NCBI RefSeq assembly: GCF_002746455.1
Contig: NZ_NWUW01000011.1
Location: 87,677 to 151,676 of the forward strand
Length of the DNA: 64,000 nt
Origin: Bacillus fungorum
GTDB lineage: Bacteria; Bacillota; Bacilli; Bacillales; Bacillaceae_G
Direction: 5' to 3'
The notes below the pieces were generated by a model, which was not told the origin of the DNA, did no database searches, and worked only from the letters and a program-made list of their open reading frames with translations. Position 1 is the first letter of the stretch, and each line of letters begins with the position of its first letter. Of the stretch, positions 37,819 to 48,094 are shown in pieces. The translations under genes were made by a program, and so were the position numbers.

Positions 37819-39788
37819 GATTGTGTGCCTCCCTGTAAATAGTCATCAATAACAAATCGAAGCTTCTCCTCAGCTTCATCTACTGTAACATTTTTCATTT
37901 GTGTGGCTGCATTCGTTAAATGCCCGCCACCTCCTAAATTTTCCATAATTAGCTGCACATTCACTTCACCTAAAGACCTGCCGCTAATTCCAATGAAATT
38001 CTCGCCACGTTTCGCAATAACGAATGACGCAATAATTCCTGTCATTGTTAATAATGTGTCCGCTGATTGTGCAATAAGCACTTGATCATAATAATCATCA
38101 CTATCAACTTTTGCAATCGCAATTCCATTTGTATAAATGTACGCATTTTTAATAGCTTTTGCAACCCGTAAATACTGATCCATATCTTCTTTTAGAAGCT
38201 CTTGTACAAGTACAGTATCTGCACCATGTGAGCGTAAATAAGAAGCCGCATCAAACGTACGAGCACCTGTCCGGAATGTAAAGCTCTTCGTATCCACAAT
38301 AATACCTGCTAACAATGCTGTTGCTTCTAACATTGTCATTTTTAAACTTTTCGGTTGGTATTCAAGTAATTCTGTAACAAGTTCTGCTGTGGAAGAAGCG
38401 TATGGCTCCATGTAAACAAGCAATGGATCTTCAATAAAATCTTCTCCTCTGCGATGATGGTCAATAACAACTACATTTTCAATTTTGTGTAACAGCTTTT
38501 CTTCCATCACCATTGAAGGTTTATGCGTATCAACAACAACAAGTAAAGAATCATCATTTGCAAATTCCATCGCTTGTTCTGGTGTAATAAAGTGAGACCA
38601 TAACTCTTCGTTTTGTTTCACTTTATCCATCAAACGCTTAATTCCCTTATCAGAATCATTTTCATCTAGCACAATATATCCTTTGCGCTCATTTAATTGA
38701 GCTACCTTTAAAATACCAATCGCAGCACCAATCGCGTCCATATCAGGAGCCCTATGCCCCATTATAATGACATTACTACTTTCTAATACTAAATCCTTTA
38801 ATGCATGCGAAATAACTCTGGCACGTACACGAGTACGTTTTTCAACTGGATTTGTCTTACCGCCATAAAATTTAACTTTACCTGTTGCTTGTTTAATAGC
38901 TACTTGATCTCCACCACGGCCAAGCGCAAGGTCTAAACCGGATTGAGCCATTGCCCCAAGCTCTGATAAAGGTAAATCACCTGATCCAACACCTACACTT
39001 AAGGTGAGTGGTATATTCCTTTTGGATGTTTCTTCACGCACCTGATCTAAAATGCTAAATTTCCCTTTCTCCATCTGCGCTAAAATACTTTCATTTAGTA
39101 CGACGAAGAATCTTTCTGAAGATGCACGTTTTAAATATGCCCCATACTTAACGGCCCATTCATTTAGTCGTGATGTTACAAGACTTGTTATATTCGTACG
39201 TAATTGATCATCTAACCCTTGTGTAACCTCATCGTAATTATCTAAATAAATTACAGCTAAAACAGTGCGTTGATCCTCGTACATCTTTTCAATCTCTGTT
39301 TGTTCCGTTACATCAAAGAAATAAATTAACTTTTCTTCTTTCCTTACAAACACACGAAACTTTCGATTGTTTAAAGAGACTATATCATCGGAAGTCTCTC
39401 CTTTAATAAAAAGAAGTAACGTTTCTGATACATCATAAAGGTGCCATCCAGCTAATGCATGCTGCCCTAGACATGAAGATAAATAAGGATTCGCCCAATC
39501 AATCCCATAATCCTTATTGTATAACAAAATACCGATTGGCATTTGGTTAAATGCTTCGTTACTCACTTTCTTTACCCTTGTAATCATATCTGTCGTATGT
39601 TTTTCGAAATTCTTTTGAAAGGTAAGTTCAAATCGTACAACAACAAAAAGGACGATACAAAAAATAAAAAAGGAGACTATCCCCATCATTAAATGAAAAT
39701 AACAGAGGATTGAAATGAGCACAAATACAAAAAATGCCAATACATAAACAGGATATAAAAACCACTGTTTCTTATAAAATTCAGGCAT
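37815..39788 (-). CDS. gdpP: Cyclic-di-AMP phosphodiesterase GdpP (YybT)
   Basis: 657 residues. Two membrane helices (about 10-55), a degenerate PAS domain (about 85-150), a degenerate GGDEF domain (about 170-300), then a DHH/DHHA1 catalytic region (about 340-655) with [27 protein letters not shown] and [12 protein letters not shown]. It degrades the essential second messenger c-di-AMP and thereby affects cell-wall and potassium homeostasis and beta-lactam tolerance. All active-site motifs are intact. Confidence 0.96.
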
Positions 39789-39866
39789 GTATACAACTCC
39801 TATAAAGTAAAACTAACTCATCTTCCAGTTAGTTAAACAGATTAAAATAGTATAAGGAATATTACT

Positions 39867-40802
39867 TTATCCTCCTATTTTAGAACGCAATGAAATCCCT
39901 AAATCAATTATACCTAAGATTGTCACAAGAGGAAACAGCATCGGAATAAACATGCATACAATAAAACTAATAATGGGAACCCCTTTCGTAAAACCTTTGC
40001 TATGCGCTAGAAAAGCGATAAATGTCAGACCTTGCAATACTAGTAGTAAAGCAAATATGACATATAGGTTAGAAAATACCATATGTAAATATGATGTCGG
40101 TTCTACTTTTACAAAAGTTGATAGCAAAATAAATATAACGTAATACCAAACAATACTTTTTGGTAATTGTATATCTTTAAATTTAGGCCAAGGTATAACA
40201 TCGTGTTTTAGCTTTCTCAAAACACTACCTGATATCATAACTGTAATCCAAGAAAAACATACTGATAACATGACAAGTAAACTTGGGAATAACGTTTGTA
40301 ACACATCATTAAATTGTGAAAATAGCTCTTTTTGCTCTTTACTAATCGGCATACCCGCAGCACTAACTATCTTTTCACTTTGCGTCATACTTTCATTAAA
40401 CATATTTTGCATTTGCTTCATTAAATCTATGTTAAAAAACTTTATACTCGCAACATAAATGAGCATAATACCAATTAAGTAAGCCAGTGTCCCTGCCATC
40501 AAAATTTCTACCGGCTTTTTTCGTTTTTTATACATATATCCTAAAACGATACCTATCAATCCAAACATAGTTGTCTTCACTAGGTTCATCGGCTGACTGA
40601 CAATAACAGTAATAAAAAGCGCCGCTGTAAAAATTACAAAGGCGTTAGATAATTTATATCTTATCGTTAGCAATATAAATGGCAATGGCAACGCAAACGT
40701 TACAACCCTACCTAAAATCGGAACATACATAGATATAAGCAACAACATTGCATATATTGCCAACAACGCTGCACCCTCAGTAATAAATTTCGTCTTTTTC
40801 AT
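39867..40802 (-). CDS. yybS: YybS family membrane protein (DUF2232)
   Basis: 311 residues with about eight membrane segments in two groups separated by a charged amphipathic region (about 135-165). It matches the YybS/DUF2232 family by sequence style and by position between rpsR and gdpP. Function unknown; the fold has been likened to transporter S-components. AGAGGTTAGAGG precedes the ATG. The 78-bp gap to gdpP holds no clear terminator, so cotranscription is possible. Confidence 0.9.
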   Translation of the reverse strand: MKKTKFITEGAALLAIYAMLLLISMYVPILGRVVTFALPLPFILLTIRYKLSNAFVIFTAALFITVIVSQPMNLVKTTMFGLIGIVLGYMYKKRKKPVEILMAGTLAYLIGIMLIYVASIKFFNIDLMKQMQNMFNESMTQSEKIVSAAGMPISKEQKELFSQFNDVLQTLFPSLLVMLSVCFSWITVMISGSVLRKLKHDVIPWPKFKDIQLPKSIVWYYVIFILLSTFVKVEPTSYLHMVFSNLYVIFALLLVLQGLTFIAFLAHSKGFTKGVPIISFIVCMFIPMLFPLVTILGIIDLGISLRSKIGG

Positions 40803-40839
40803 CCTCTAACCTCTCTTTCAAAAAAAGAAAAGCATAGCA

Positions 40840-40874
40840 AAATGCACAGTAGAGTCGGACTCTACTGTGCATTT
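40840..40874 (-). terminator. Terminator of the rpsF-ssb-rpsR operon
   Basis: AAATGCACAGTAGA and TCTACTGTGCATTT pair around GTCGGAC, with short T runs downstream on the minus strand. Confidence 0.82.
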
Positions 40875-40883
40875 CATACGCTA

Positions 40884-41117
40884 TTATTCACCAACATATG
40901 GTAAAAGTGCCATTTGACGAGCACGTTTAATTGCAACTGTAAGTTTGCGTTGGTATTTTGCGCTTGTTCCTGTTACACGACGAGGTAAAATTTTACCACG
41001 CTCAGAAACGAAACGTTTTAATAAATCAACATCTTTATAATCGATGCGAGTGATGCCGTTAGCTGTGAAGAAACACACCTTACGACGTTTCGCACGTCCA
41101 CCTTTGCGTCCTGCCAT
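40884..41117 (-). CDS. rpsR: 30S ribosomal protein bS18
   Basis: 77 residues with the S18 core [18 protein letters not shown] block ([39 protein letters not shown]). It binds 16S rRNA together with S6. It is the last gene of the rpsF-ssb-rpsR operon, 45 bp behind ssb. Confidence 0.98.
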
Positions 41118-41162
41118 GTCTATTTCCCTCCATTCTTTGTTAAAACTAACAAATTTACTGTA

Positions 41163-41681
41163 TTAGAACGGTAAATCGTCGTCGGAAATGTCGATCGGTT
41201 GACCTACATTTGAAAATGGATCGTCATTCTTCGTAAATCCAGAGTTTCCTTGATTACCTTGGTTACCCGAATTACTAGATTGACCAAATGGGTTAGAGCT
41301 TTGGTTACCGAAACCAGCTCCTGATGGTTGCTGATTAAATGAACCACGTTGCTCCCCACCGCCATTACGCGGCTCTAAAAATTGCACGCTTTCCGCAAGA
41401 ACTTCTGTTACGTATACACGTTTACCATCTTGTCCCTCGTAATTACGAGTTTGAAGACGTCCATCTACGCCTGCTAAGCTACCTTTTTTCAAATAATTTG
41501 CTACGTTTTCTGCTTGTTTACGCCATATTACACAATTAATAAAGTCAGCTTCACGCTCACCTTGTTGATTGGCAAATGCGCGATTCACAGCTAACGTAAA
41601 AGTAGCTACTGCAACACCATTGGGCGTGTAACGTAAGTCAGGGTCCTTAGTTAAACGACCAACGAGGATAACACGATTCAT
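41163..41681 (-). CDS. ssb: Single-stranded DNA-binding protein SSB (SsbA)
   Basis: 172 residues from the ATG at 41681 ([20 protein letters not shown]) behind AGGGAGAG; four more upstream codons lack an ATG. The OB fold covers about 1-105; a Gly/Asn/Gln/Ser-rich linker follows, and the protein-recruiting tip DISDDDLPF is intact. It coats ssDNA at forks and recruits repair enzymes. Encoded between rpsF and rpsR as in most Firmicutes. Confidence 0.98.
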   Translation of the reverse strand: MNRVILVGRLTKDPDLRYTPNGVAVATFTLAVNRAFANQQGEREADFINCVIWRKQAENVANYLKKGSLAGVDGRLQTRNYEGQDGKRVYVTEVLAESVQFLEPRNGGGEQRGSFNQQPSGAGFGNQSSNPFGQSSNSGNQGNQGNSGFTKNDDPFSNVGQPIDISDDDLPF

Positions 41682-41710
41682 CAATCGAACCACTCTCCCT
41701 TATATATCAA

Positions 41711-42001
41711 TTATTTTTCTTCTTCTTTAACAACGATATGACGAAGGATGTCTTCGTTGATCTTAGCTAAACGGTCGAATTCGTTAATCGCTTCTGCGTT
41801 AGATTTCACGTTTAAGATCATGTAGAAACCTTCACGTAAGTCGTTGATTTCGTAAGCTAAACGACGCTTACCCCACTCTTTCGTGTTAATGATTTCTGCA
41901 CCATTGTTTGTTAAAACACCTGCAAAACGTTCAACTAAAGCTTTTTGAGCTTCTTCTTCAACGCCAGGACGAATGATGTACATAATTTCGTACTTTCTCA
42001 T
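41711..42001 (-). CDS. rpsF: 30S ribosomal protein bS6
   Basis: 96 residues from the ATG at 42001 ([19 protein letters not shown]), with AAAGGAGGTG upstream; 17 further codons are leader. It binds 16S rRNA with S18. The 5' leader contains a hairpin consistent with S6:S18 autoregulation. Confidence 0.98.
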   Translation of the reverse strand: MRKYEIMYIIRPGVEEEAQKALVERFAGVLTNNGAEIINTKEWGKRRLAYEINDLREGFYMILNVKSNAEAINEFDRLAKINEDILRHIVVKEEEK

Positions 42002-42075
42002 TACACTTTCACCTCCTTTTGGTCTAAACGGCCCGTAATGGGCAAGGAGCAATTAATTTATAGTAATTACTCACG
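42002..42075 (-). ncRNA. rpsF leader with candidate S6:S18-binding hairpin
   Basis: On the minus strand TTGCTCCTT-GCCC-ATTAC-GGGC-CGTTTAGACC: a short GC hairpin followed by CCG, resembling the S6:S18 operon leader in which the S6:S18 dimer binds a CCG bulge and represses its own operon. Pairing outside the hairpin is not clear by eye. Confidence 0.45.
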
Positions 42076-42082
42076 AGTTTAG

Positions 42083-42111
42083 ATTATATCATAGTAAGTT
42101 AGATGAATCAA
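42083..42111 (-). promoter_or_regulatory. Promoter of the rpsF-ssb-rpsR operon
   Basis: TTGATT (42106-42111) and a perfect TATAAT (42083-42088) with 17-bp spacing on the minus strand; the start would be near 42075. Confidence 0.72.
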
Positions 42112-42130
42112 CTGACCCATACATAAAAAA

Positions 42131-42159
42131 CTTGGCAAACACATAATATATTTGCCAAG
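42131..42159 (-). terminator. Terminator downstream of ychF
   Basis: CTTGGCAAA and TTTGCCAAG, 9-bp stem with an 11-base loop, then TTTTTTATG on the minus strand. Confidence 0.85.
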
Positions 42160-42192
42160 CTCATATCTTTATTTTTCCTAGGAAATATTAAA

Positions 42193-43293
42193 TTAAACGT
42201 TGAAACGGAAATGCATAACGTCTCCGTCTTTTACGATATACTCTTTTCCTTCTAAACGAACTTTACCAGCTTCTTTTGCCGCTGTCATAGAACCGTTTGT
42301 CATTAAGTCTTCGTAAGAAACTGTTTCCGCACGAATAAATCCACGCTCAAAGTCTGTATGAATGACACCAGCACATTGTGGTGCTTTCATACCTTGTTTA
42401 AACGTCCATGCACGTACTTCTTGCACACCAGCCGTGAAGTAAGTAGCAAGTCCTAATAAATCATATGCAGCACGAATTAATTGATCTAAACCAGACTCTT
42501 CAATGCCTAGTTCTTCAAGGAATACTTTTTTCTCTTCCTCGTCTAACTCAGCGATTTCTGATTCAATTTTTGCACATACAACGATTACTTGAGAATTTTC
42601 ATTTGCAGCAAATTCTTTTACCATTTGTACGTATTTATTTTCAGAAGGGTCGATAACATCGTCCTCGCTTACGTTTGCTACGTATAACATTTCTTTCGTT
42701 GTCAGTAAATGAAGACCTTTAACAATCTTCATCTGCTCTTCTGTAAATTCAACAGTACGAGCCGGTTTTCCCTCTTCAAAAGCTTCTTTTAAACGCACTA
42801 AAATTTCATGCTCATATACTGCTTCTTTATCCTTTTGTCTTGCTAATTTCGCAACACGCTCAATACGCTTATCAACAGACTCTAAATCTGCTAAGATTAG
42901 CTCTAAATTGATTGTTTCAATATCATCAATCGGATCTACTTTCCCTGAAACGTGCGTAATATTTTCGTCTTCAAAACAACGAACAACTTGGCAAATTGCA
43001 TCAACTTGGCGAATGTGCGATAAGAATTTATTTCCTAAACCTTCACCCTTACTAGCACCTTTTACGATACCTGCAATATCAGTAAACTCAAATACAGTCG
43101 GAACAGTTTTTTTCGGTTCTACTAATTCCGTTAATTTATTTAAACGCTCATCTGGTACTTCTACAATCCCTACGTTTGGATCAATTGTACAGAATGGATA
43201 GTTTGCAGATTCTGCTCCTGCTTGTGTAATTGCATTAAATAAAGTGGACTTCCCTACGTTAGGTAATCCAACAATCCCAGCCGTTAATCCCAT
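42193..43293 (-). CDS. ychF: Redox-regulated ATPase YchF
   Basis: 366 residues from the ATG at 43293 behind TAGGAGTG; a GTG nine bases up is too close to that site. The P-loop is GLPNVGKSTLFNAIT, with the NMxE-like G4 altered as in Obg-family ATPases (VANVSEDD), a coiled-coil insert (about 130-190) and a C-terminal TGS domain ending MHFRFNV. YchF prefers ATP over GTP, binds ribosomes and affects oxidative-stress response. Confidence 0.96.
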   Translation of the reverse strand: MGLTAGIVGLPNVGKSTLFNAITQAGAESANYPFCTIDPNVGIVEVPDERLNKLTELVEPKKTVPTVFEFTDIAGIVKGASKGEGLGNKFLSHIRQVDAICQVVRCFEDENITHVSGKVDPIDDIETINLELILADLESVDKRIERVAKLARQKDKEAVYEHEILVRLKEAFEEGKPARTVEFTEEQMKIVKGLHLLTTKEMLYVANVSEDDVIDPSENKYVQMVKEFAANENSQVIVVCAKIESEIAELDEEEKKVFLEELGIEESGLDQLIRAAYDLLGLATYFTAGVQEVRAWTFKQGMKAPQCAGVIHTDFERGFIRAETVSYEDLMTNGSMTAAKEAGKVRLEGKEYIVKDGDVMHFRFNV

Positions 43294-43371
43294 ATTTTTC
43301 ACTCCTATGTCTCAATCTTTCATCATTATAGATAGTAACGAAAAAAATGACAAGTTTCCTCCAAACGAAAA

Positions 43372-43404
43372 AAAGTAACAGCTACCCACTGTAACTGTTA
43401 CTTT
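43372..43404 (-). terminator. Terminator downstream of yyzM
   Basis: AAAGTAACAG and CTGTTACTTT, 10-bp stem with a 13-base loop, then TTTCG with a T run on the minus strand. Confidence 0.8.
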
Positions 43405-43408
43405 CTCT

Positions 43409-43606
43409 CTATTCTTCGTGCTTCACAAGTATTTTTTTCACCTTACGATCAAACTCTCGTCGAGGAATCATTACTGAATGGTCACATCCCTCGCACTTAA
43501 TGCGGATATCCATTCCCATACGAATAATTTTCCAACGATTCTCACCACATGGGTGTGCTTTCTTCATTTCCACAACATCGTACAAGTTATACTGCTTTTG
43601 CTCCAT
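43409..43606 (-). CDS. yyzM: DUF951 family protein YyzM
   Basis: 65 residues with the family signature VEMKKAHPCGENRWKIIRMGMDIRIKCEGC and PRREFDRKVKKI. The cysteines in HPCG and CEGC may bind metal. Function unknown. The position between ychF and a MscS-type gene is conserved in Bacilli. It is 20 bp behind the MscS gene and is probably cotranscribed. Confidence 0.92.
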   Translation of the reverse strand: MEQKQYNLYDVVEMKKAHPCGENRWKIIRMGMDIRIKCEGCDHSVMIPRREFDRKVKKILVKHEE

Positions 43607-43626
43607 TCTCCAAACCCCTCTCCATA

Positions 43627-44508
43627 CTAAATTGCTTTTCCACTCACCAATTCTTCACGATTATATAAAACCATACGTGGATATGGAATTTCAATACCAT
43701 GTAAATCTAGACGATTTTTAATTTCTTTACGAAGTGCTCTTGCAATAACTGCATGTTGCATTGGTTCTACTTCAGCAATAACACGTAATATAACTTCTGA
43801 AGCAGCTAATGTTTGTACACCTAACAATTGAGGCGTTGTTACCATTTTCTCATACTTTGCAGGTAATTCTTCTAATAATTCTTCAATGACTTGCTCTGCT
43901 TTTGCTATGTCAGCCTCATACGAAATAGATACATCAACAAATGCTACACTATTACTCACTGAGAAATTCGTAACTTGAATAATACTTCCGTTTGGTAAAG
44001 TATGAATTTCACCTGTCCAACTCTTTACTTTCGTTGTACGAAGTCCAATTTCTAGAACAACACCTTCAAACTGACCAATTCTTACATAGTCACCTACTGA
44101 AAACTGATCTTCTAGCAAAATAAATAAACCTGTAATAACGTCTTTCACTAAACTTTGAGCACCAAATCCGACTGCCAAACCAATTACCCCAGCACCGGCT
44201 AATAAACCTGATGCATTAATATTGAATACACCTAAAATCGCAATTAACATAATGAACATAACAACGTATGCCACAATATTTTCAAGTAACTTCGCTACTG
44301 TAACTGTACGACGTTCTGAGATTTGAATTGGAGAACGACTTCCCATACGAAATGCATTTCGTACAATTGCACGCGCAACTCGTACAACAACTGCACCAAT
44401 GATTAAAATAATACATATTTTCAATGTCGCTGTTCCAATATCAGCCCAACGATCAGCATTTAATAAATACTGTTTCGTGGCATTAAACCACTTTGTTAAT
44501 ACATCCAT
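43627..44508 (-). CDS. MscS-family mechanosensitive ion channel
   Basis: 293 residues. Three membrane helices (about 20-45, 68-90, 92-118) with the Gly/Ala-rich pore helix GLLAGAGVIGLAVGFGAQSLVKDVITG, then the cytoplasmic beta domain (FSVGDYVRIGQFEGVVLEIGLRTTKVK...PNGSIIQVTNFS) and a C-terminal alpha/beta domain. It releases solutes on hypo-osmotic shock. AGAGGTAGAGG precedes the ATG. Confidence 0.94.
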   Translation of the reverse strand: MDVLTKWFNATKQYLLNADRWADIGTATLKICIILIIGAVVVRVARAIVRNAFRMGSRSPIQISERRTVTVAKLLENIVAYVVMFIMLIAILGVFNINASGLLAGAGVIGLAVGFGAQSLVKDVITGLFILLEDQFSVGDYVRIGQFEGVVLEIGLRTTKVKSWTGEIHTLPNGSIIQVTNFSVSNSVAFVDVSISYEADIAKAEQVIEELLEELPAKYEKMVTTPQLLGVQTLAASEVILRVIAEVEPMQHAVIARALRKEIKNRLDLHGIEIPYPRMVLYNREELVSGKAI

Positions 44509-44767
44509 GTACCTCTACCTCTCCAGCCAAAATTTCTTTTTAGTTATCCTTCTTATTGTATCAGAAGTCTCCTAATTGCTGAAAAAATTTTATGACTTTA
44601 ATTACATTTGTTAACTTCTATGCAGGTATAAAATGGAACGAATATATATATACTAGTACTATTATTTCCGTTTTCACTTAAGTTTTACAAAAAGTACGCA
44701 CTTATAGTTTTCCATTTTACTCACCATATAACATATTTTGAAAATTTATTAAAAGGATGGGTGCTTC

Positions 44768-45364
44768 ATGAATATTGGAAGTTTTCGCTTACCTTTTTTC
44801 GAAAAAGAAACTCAAAATGTTATGCACCAAGACTTAGAAGCCTCCGAGACAATTAGTAACTTCTTACTTTCCCATATCCCTATTAAAACGAATATACCAA
44901 TTATTCTCATTTGTATCGGAACAGATCGTTCTACAGGTGATGCACTCGGCCCGTTAGTTGGTACAAAACTAGAACAAGTAGGAATTAAAAACTTCCAGGT
45001 GTTCGGCACACTAGATGAACCAGTACATGCACTAAATTTAGAAGAAAAAATCCAGAATATACAGAAAGATAATCCTACTTCATTTATAATTGCGGTTGAT
45101 GCCTGTCTAGGAAAATCTCAAAGTATCGGTTCTATTACTACCGGAATGGGACCTAGTAAACCTGGAGCTGCGATGAATAAGAAATTACCTGCAGTTGGTG
45201 ATTTACATATTCATGGCATCGTAAATCTAAATGGTTTTATGGAGTTTTTCGTCCTGCAAAATACAAGATTAAGTTTAGTCATGAAAATGGCTGATGTGAT
45301 TGCACAGAGTATAAAAGAAACAGACCAAAAATTATCTGTATTAAAAAAAGCAAACCATCTATAA
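44768..45364 (+). CDS. yyaC: Spore protein YyaC (DUF1256, putative protease)
   Basis: 198 residues. The family core is ICIGTDRSTGDALGPLVGTKL, FGTLDEPVHALNL and AVDACLGKSQSIGSITTGMGPSKPGAAMNKKLPAVGDLHIHGIVN, which resembles hydrogenase-maturation proteases (HybD fold). In B. subtilis it is expressed in the forespore. It is the only plus-strand gene among the par genes. I see no convincing sigma-F or sigma-A promoter in the 259-bp gap upstream. Its last codons form one arm of the shared terminator. Confidence 0.92.
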   Translation: MNIGSFRLPFFEKETQNVMHQDLEASETISNFLLSHIPIKTNIPIILICIGTDRSTGDALGPLVGTKLEQVGIKNFQVFGTLDEPVHALNLEEKIQNIQKDNPTSFIIAVDACLGKSQSIGSITTGMGPSKPGAAMNKKLPAVGDLHIHGIVNLNGFMEFFVLQNTRLSLVMKMADVIAQSIKETDQKLSVLKKANHL

Positions 45365-45386
45365 ATAATAAGATGGTTTGCTTTTT
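45345..45386. terminator. Bidirectional terminator between yyaC and spo0J
   Basis: AAAAAGCAAACCATCT and its exact reverse complement, 16-bp stem with a 10-base loop. The left arm is within the last codons of yyaC and the right arm reaches the spo0J stop. Confidence 0.9.
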
Positions 45387-46242
45387 AGTTTTTCTGTGCT
45401 AATAATTCTAAAATACGATTTAAATCTTCTTTATTAAAAAATTCAATTTCGATTTTACCTTTTTCTTTTTTCGTTTCTTTAATTTTTACATCTGTGCCAA
45501 ACTTTTCTCTTAAGAACGTTTCGCGTTCTACGAAAAATATATTTCTCTCTTTTTTCACTTGTTTTGTTTCACGTGAAACGCGTTGATTAATTGCCTGAAC
45601 AATTTTCTCTAATTGACGAACATTTAATCCTTCTTTTTCAATTCGTTTCAATAAAGATTTCAATTGTTCTTCATCTTTTATCGTAAGTAAAGTTCTCCCA
45701 TGAGCCATTGAAAGTTGACCATTTGCAATCATATCTTGCACAAAAGAAGGGAGGCTTAATAACCGCGTATAATTTGCAATGTAAGGTCTGCTCTTACCAA
45801 GACGTTTTGCTAATTGTTCTTGCGTTACATTTAGCTCATTCATTAACATTTGATACGCCATTGCTTCTTCCATTGGATTTAAATCTTCTCGTTGTAGGTT
45901 TTCAAGCAATGCAAACTCCATCATTTGCTGCTCATTTAATTGTCTTACAACTGCAGGTACCTTTTCAAGTCCCGCTGCTTTGGCAGCACGATATCTTCTT
46001 TCACCTGCAACAATTTCATATCCTTTAATACTCTTCCTAGCAATTAACGGTTGTAATATGCCATGCTCTTTAATAGAAGCCGATAACTCCTGAATCGCTT
46101 CTTTATTAAAGTGTTTACGTGGTTGATATGGATTCGGTCTTAATTCAGTTATCACAATCTCCTGAATTGTCTCTTCTTCTTTCACATCTAAATCAGGAAA
46201 AAACACATTGATTCCTCTTCCTAATCCTTTAGCCACCTGCAA
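45385..46242 (-). CDS. spo0J: Chromosome-partitioning protein Spo0J (ParB)
   Basis: 285 residues. The ParB/CTPase N-domain includes NPYQPRKHF, the [25 protein letters not shown] block (GERRxR) and [14 protein letters not shown]; the helix-turn-helix is [23 protein letters not shown]; a C-terminal dimer domain follows. It loads on parS and spreads as a CTP clamp, and recruits SMC. Start: a TTG at 46242 overlaps the soj stop region and has AGAGGA at good spacing; a GTG at 46236 (MAKGLGRG) is the alternative. A parS site lies inside the gene. Confidence 0.96.
   Translation of the reverse strand: MQVAKGLGRGINVFFPDLDVKEEETIQEIVITELRPNPYQPRKHFNKEAIQELSASIKEHGILQPLIARKSIKGYEIVAGERRYRAAKAAGLEKVPAVVRQLNEQQMMEFALLENLQREDLNPMEEAMAYQMLMNELNVTQEQLAKRLGKSRPYIANYTRLLSLPSFVQDMIANGQLSMAHGRTLLTIKDEEQLKSLLKRIEKEGLNVRQLEKIVQAINQRVSRETKQVKKERNIFFVERETFLREKFGTDVKIKETKKEKGKIEIEFFNKEDLNRILELLAQKN
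45565..45580. promoter_or_regulatory. parS centromere site within spo0J
   Basis: TGTTTCACGTGAAACG matches the consensus TGTTTCACGTGAAACA at 15 of 16 bases; the inner 14 bases are a perfect palindrome. B. subtilis has a parS in the same gene. Confidence 0.93.
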
Positions 46243-46990
46243 TCACTTCCTCTGCTAAATCTATATATACTTCTGCCCCTCTTGATTTAGCGTCATACTG
46301 CATAATTGGTTTCCCATGACTTGGTGCTTCACTTAAACGAACATTACGAGGAATAATCGAACGGTATACTTTATCTCTAAAGTATTTTTTCACTTCATCT
46401 ATAACCTGAATCCCTAAATTCGTACGGGCATCCAACATTGTTAGCAATACACCTTGAATTGCTAGATTTTTATTTAAATGCTTTTGCACAAGTCGTACTG
46501 TATTTAATAGCTGACTTAATCCTTCTAGTGCGTAATATTCACATTGAACAGGGATAATAACGGAATCTGCTGCGGTTAACGCATTAATCGTTAATAACCC
46601 TAAGGACGGGGGACAGTCGATAATAATATAATCATATTCATCACGAACTGGCTGTAATGCCCTTTGCAAACGTACTTCCCGGGAAATAGTCGGTACCAAT
46701 TCAATTTCGGCACCTGCCAATTGAATTGTAGCGGGTAGAACATCTAAGTTTTCAGTTGCGGTTTTCCGTATAACTCCTTGAACATCTGCATCTTCCACAA
46801 GAACGTTGTAAATACATTGATCTAATTCGGATTTTTCAATTCCCACACCAGTCGTTGCATTTCCTTGAGCATCAATATCTACAAGAAGGACCTTTTTACC
46901 TACTTGTGCCAATCCAGCCCCTAAATTAACAGATGTTGTTGTTTTCCCAACGCCACCTTTTTGATTGGCAATAGCAATGATTTTTCCCAT
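46229..46990 (-). CDS. soj: Chromosome-partitioning ATPase Soj (ParA)
   Basis: 253 residues from the ATG at 46990 ([19 protein letters not shown]), four bases behind AGGTGA; six further in-frame codons upstream begin with TTG. Deviant Walker A KGGVGKTT, Walker A' and the [12 protein letters not shown] block are present. With Spo0J it segregates origins and regulates DnaA. The 3' end overlaps the spo0J start. A Noc-type binding site lies within it. Confidence 0.97.
   Translation of the reverse strand: MGKIIAIANQKGGVGKTTTSVNLGAGLAQVGKKVLLVDIDAQGNATTGVGIEKSELDQCIYNVLVEDADVQGVIRKTATENLDVLPATIQLAGAEIELVPTISREVRLQRALQPVRDEYDYIIIDCPPSLGLLTINALTAADSVIIPVQCEYYALEGLSQLLNTVRLVQKHLNKNLAIQGVLLTMLDARTNLGIQVIDEVKKYFRDKVYRSIIPRNVRLSEAPSHGKPIMQYDAKSRGAEVYIDLAEEVIAGG
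46674..46687. promoter_or_regulatory. Noc-binding-type site within soj
   Basis: ACTTCCCGGGAAAT differs by one base from the NBS consensus ATTTCCCGGGAAAT known for B. subtilis Noc. Confidence 0.7.
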
Positions 46991-47137
46991 GATGTCACCT
47001 ACTTTCAACCTTTCTATCTTATTCTAGTAACAATTACGTTTATTGTAACATGAAATAAAAGTTTTTCTTTTACGTCCTTATTAAACTTCAAAATTTATTT
47101 CTAAACTCCTTCTTCATCTCACAAGAAAATATAGTAA

Positions 47138-47168
47138 AAGAGACCTATCCAATAGGATCAGGTCTCTA
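47138..47168 (-). terminator. Terminator downstream of noc
   Basis: AGAGACCT and AGGTCTCT with extra ATCC/GGAT pairing inside; T-rich on the minus strand side. Confidence 0.72.
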
Positions 47169-47179
47169 ACACGCCATTA

Positions 47180-48052
47180 TTATTTTTTCTTCGGAATTTT
47201 AATTGTAATTTGATAGTACTCATCAAATTCTTCTTCCTCAGAATTAACATTTAAACCACTGTCAGCAACCATTTGTAATGACTGCCTAATTGTATTCATG
47301 GCAATTCTCGTATCTCGACTTACTGCTTTTTGCTTTGCCTTGCGCTTCGGTTTTGCTTCCTCTAGTAGTTTCGCAATTCGTTCCTCTGTTTGCTTTACAT
47401 TCAGTTGTTTCTCCACAATTTCCTGTAAAACTTTCAGTTGTAATTCCTCATTCTTTAAAGGAATGAGCGCACGGGCATGGCGTTCTGTAATGCTTTTTTC
47501 TAATAACGCACTTTTTATTTCTTCAGGCAACTTTAACAATCGCAACTTATTTGCGATTGTCGATTGTCCTTTTCCAAGTCGTTGTGCCAATGCTTCTTGT
47601 GTTAGATTATGTAACTCAATTAGCTTTTGATATGCCACAGCTTCCTCGATTGCTGTTAGTTCCTCACGTTGCAAGTTTTCAATTAAAGCTACAGAAGCTG
47701 TCTCTGTATCATTTAAGTTCTTTATAATTGCAGGAACCTTTTCCCATCCTAACTTCGTTGCCGCACGGAAACGTCTTTCTCCAGCAATAATTTCGTACTT
47801 ATCATCCTCATATTGCCTCACAACAATTGGCTGAATAAGTCCGTGTGTACGAATTGTTAATGCTAGCTCCTCGATACGCGCATCGTCAAAAACTGTTCGT
47901 GGTTGATAACGGTTAGGGGTAATATTTACTATCGGAATTTCTTGTATTTCTTCATATACCTTTTTATCTATTTCTTCATGGCTTTCGTCTTGTAATTCGA
48001 ATTCGCTCTCTTTATCTCCAAAGCCAAATAAACGAGAAAACGTATTTTTCAT
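47180..48052 (-). CDS. noc: Nucleoid occlusion protein Noc
   Basis: 290 residues, a ParB paralog. The N-terminal [14 protein letters not shown] is the membrane-targeting amphipathic helix of Noc. ParB blocks [34 protein letters not shown] and [14 protein letters not shown], helix-turn-helix [23 protein letters not shown]. It binds NBS sites and prevents division over the chromosome. AGGTGGTGG precedes the ATG. A parS-like palindrome lies about 45 bp upstream of the start. Confidence 0.95.
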   Translation of the reverse strand: MKNTFSRLFGFGDKESEFELQDESHEEIDKKVYEEIQEIPIVNITPNRYQPRTVFDDARIEELALTIRTHGLIQPIVVRQYEDDKYEIIAGERRFRAATKLGWEKVPAIIKNLNDTETASVALIENLQREELTAIEEAVAYQKLIELHNLTQEALAQRLGKGQSTIANKLRLLKLPEEIKSALLEKSITERHARALIPLKNEELQLKVLQEIVEKQLNVKQTEERIAKLLEEAKPKRKAKQKAVSRDTRIAMNTIRQSLQMVADSGLNVNSEEEEFDEYYQITIKIPKKK

Positions 48053-48094
48053 ACATATTCCACCACCTTTTAGGCCTATTGACTATTCTCCATA

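Noticed and set aside
44540..44767. Sigma-F promoter for yyaC
   Set aside because: A GTATC...GCTGAAAAAA arrangement at about 44557-44586 has two mismatches in the -10 and is roughly 180 bp from the start; too weak to call.
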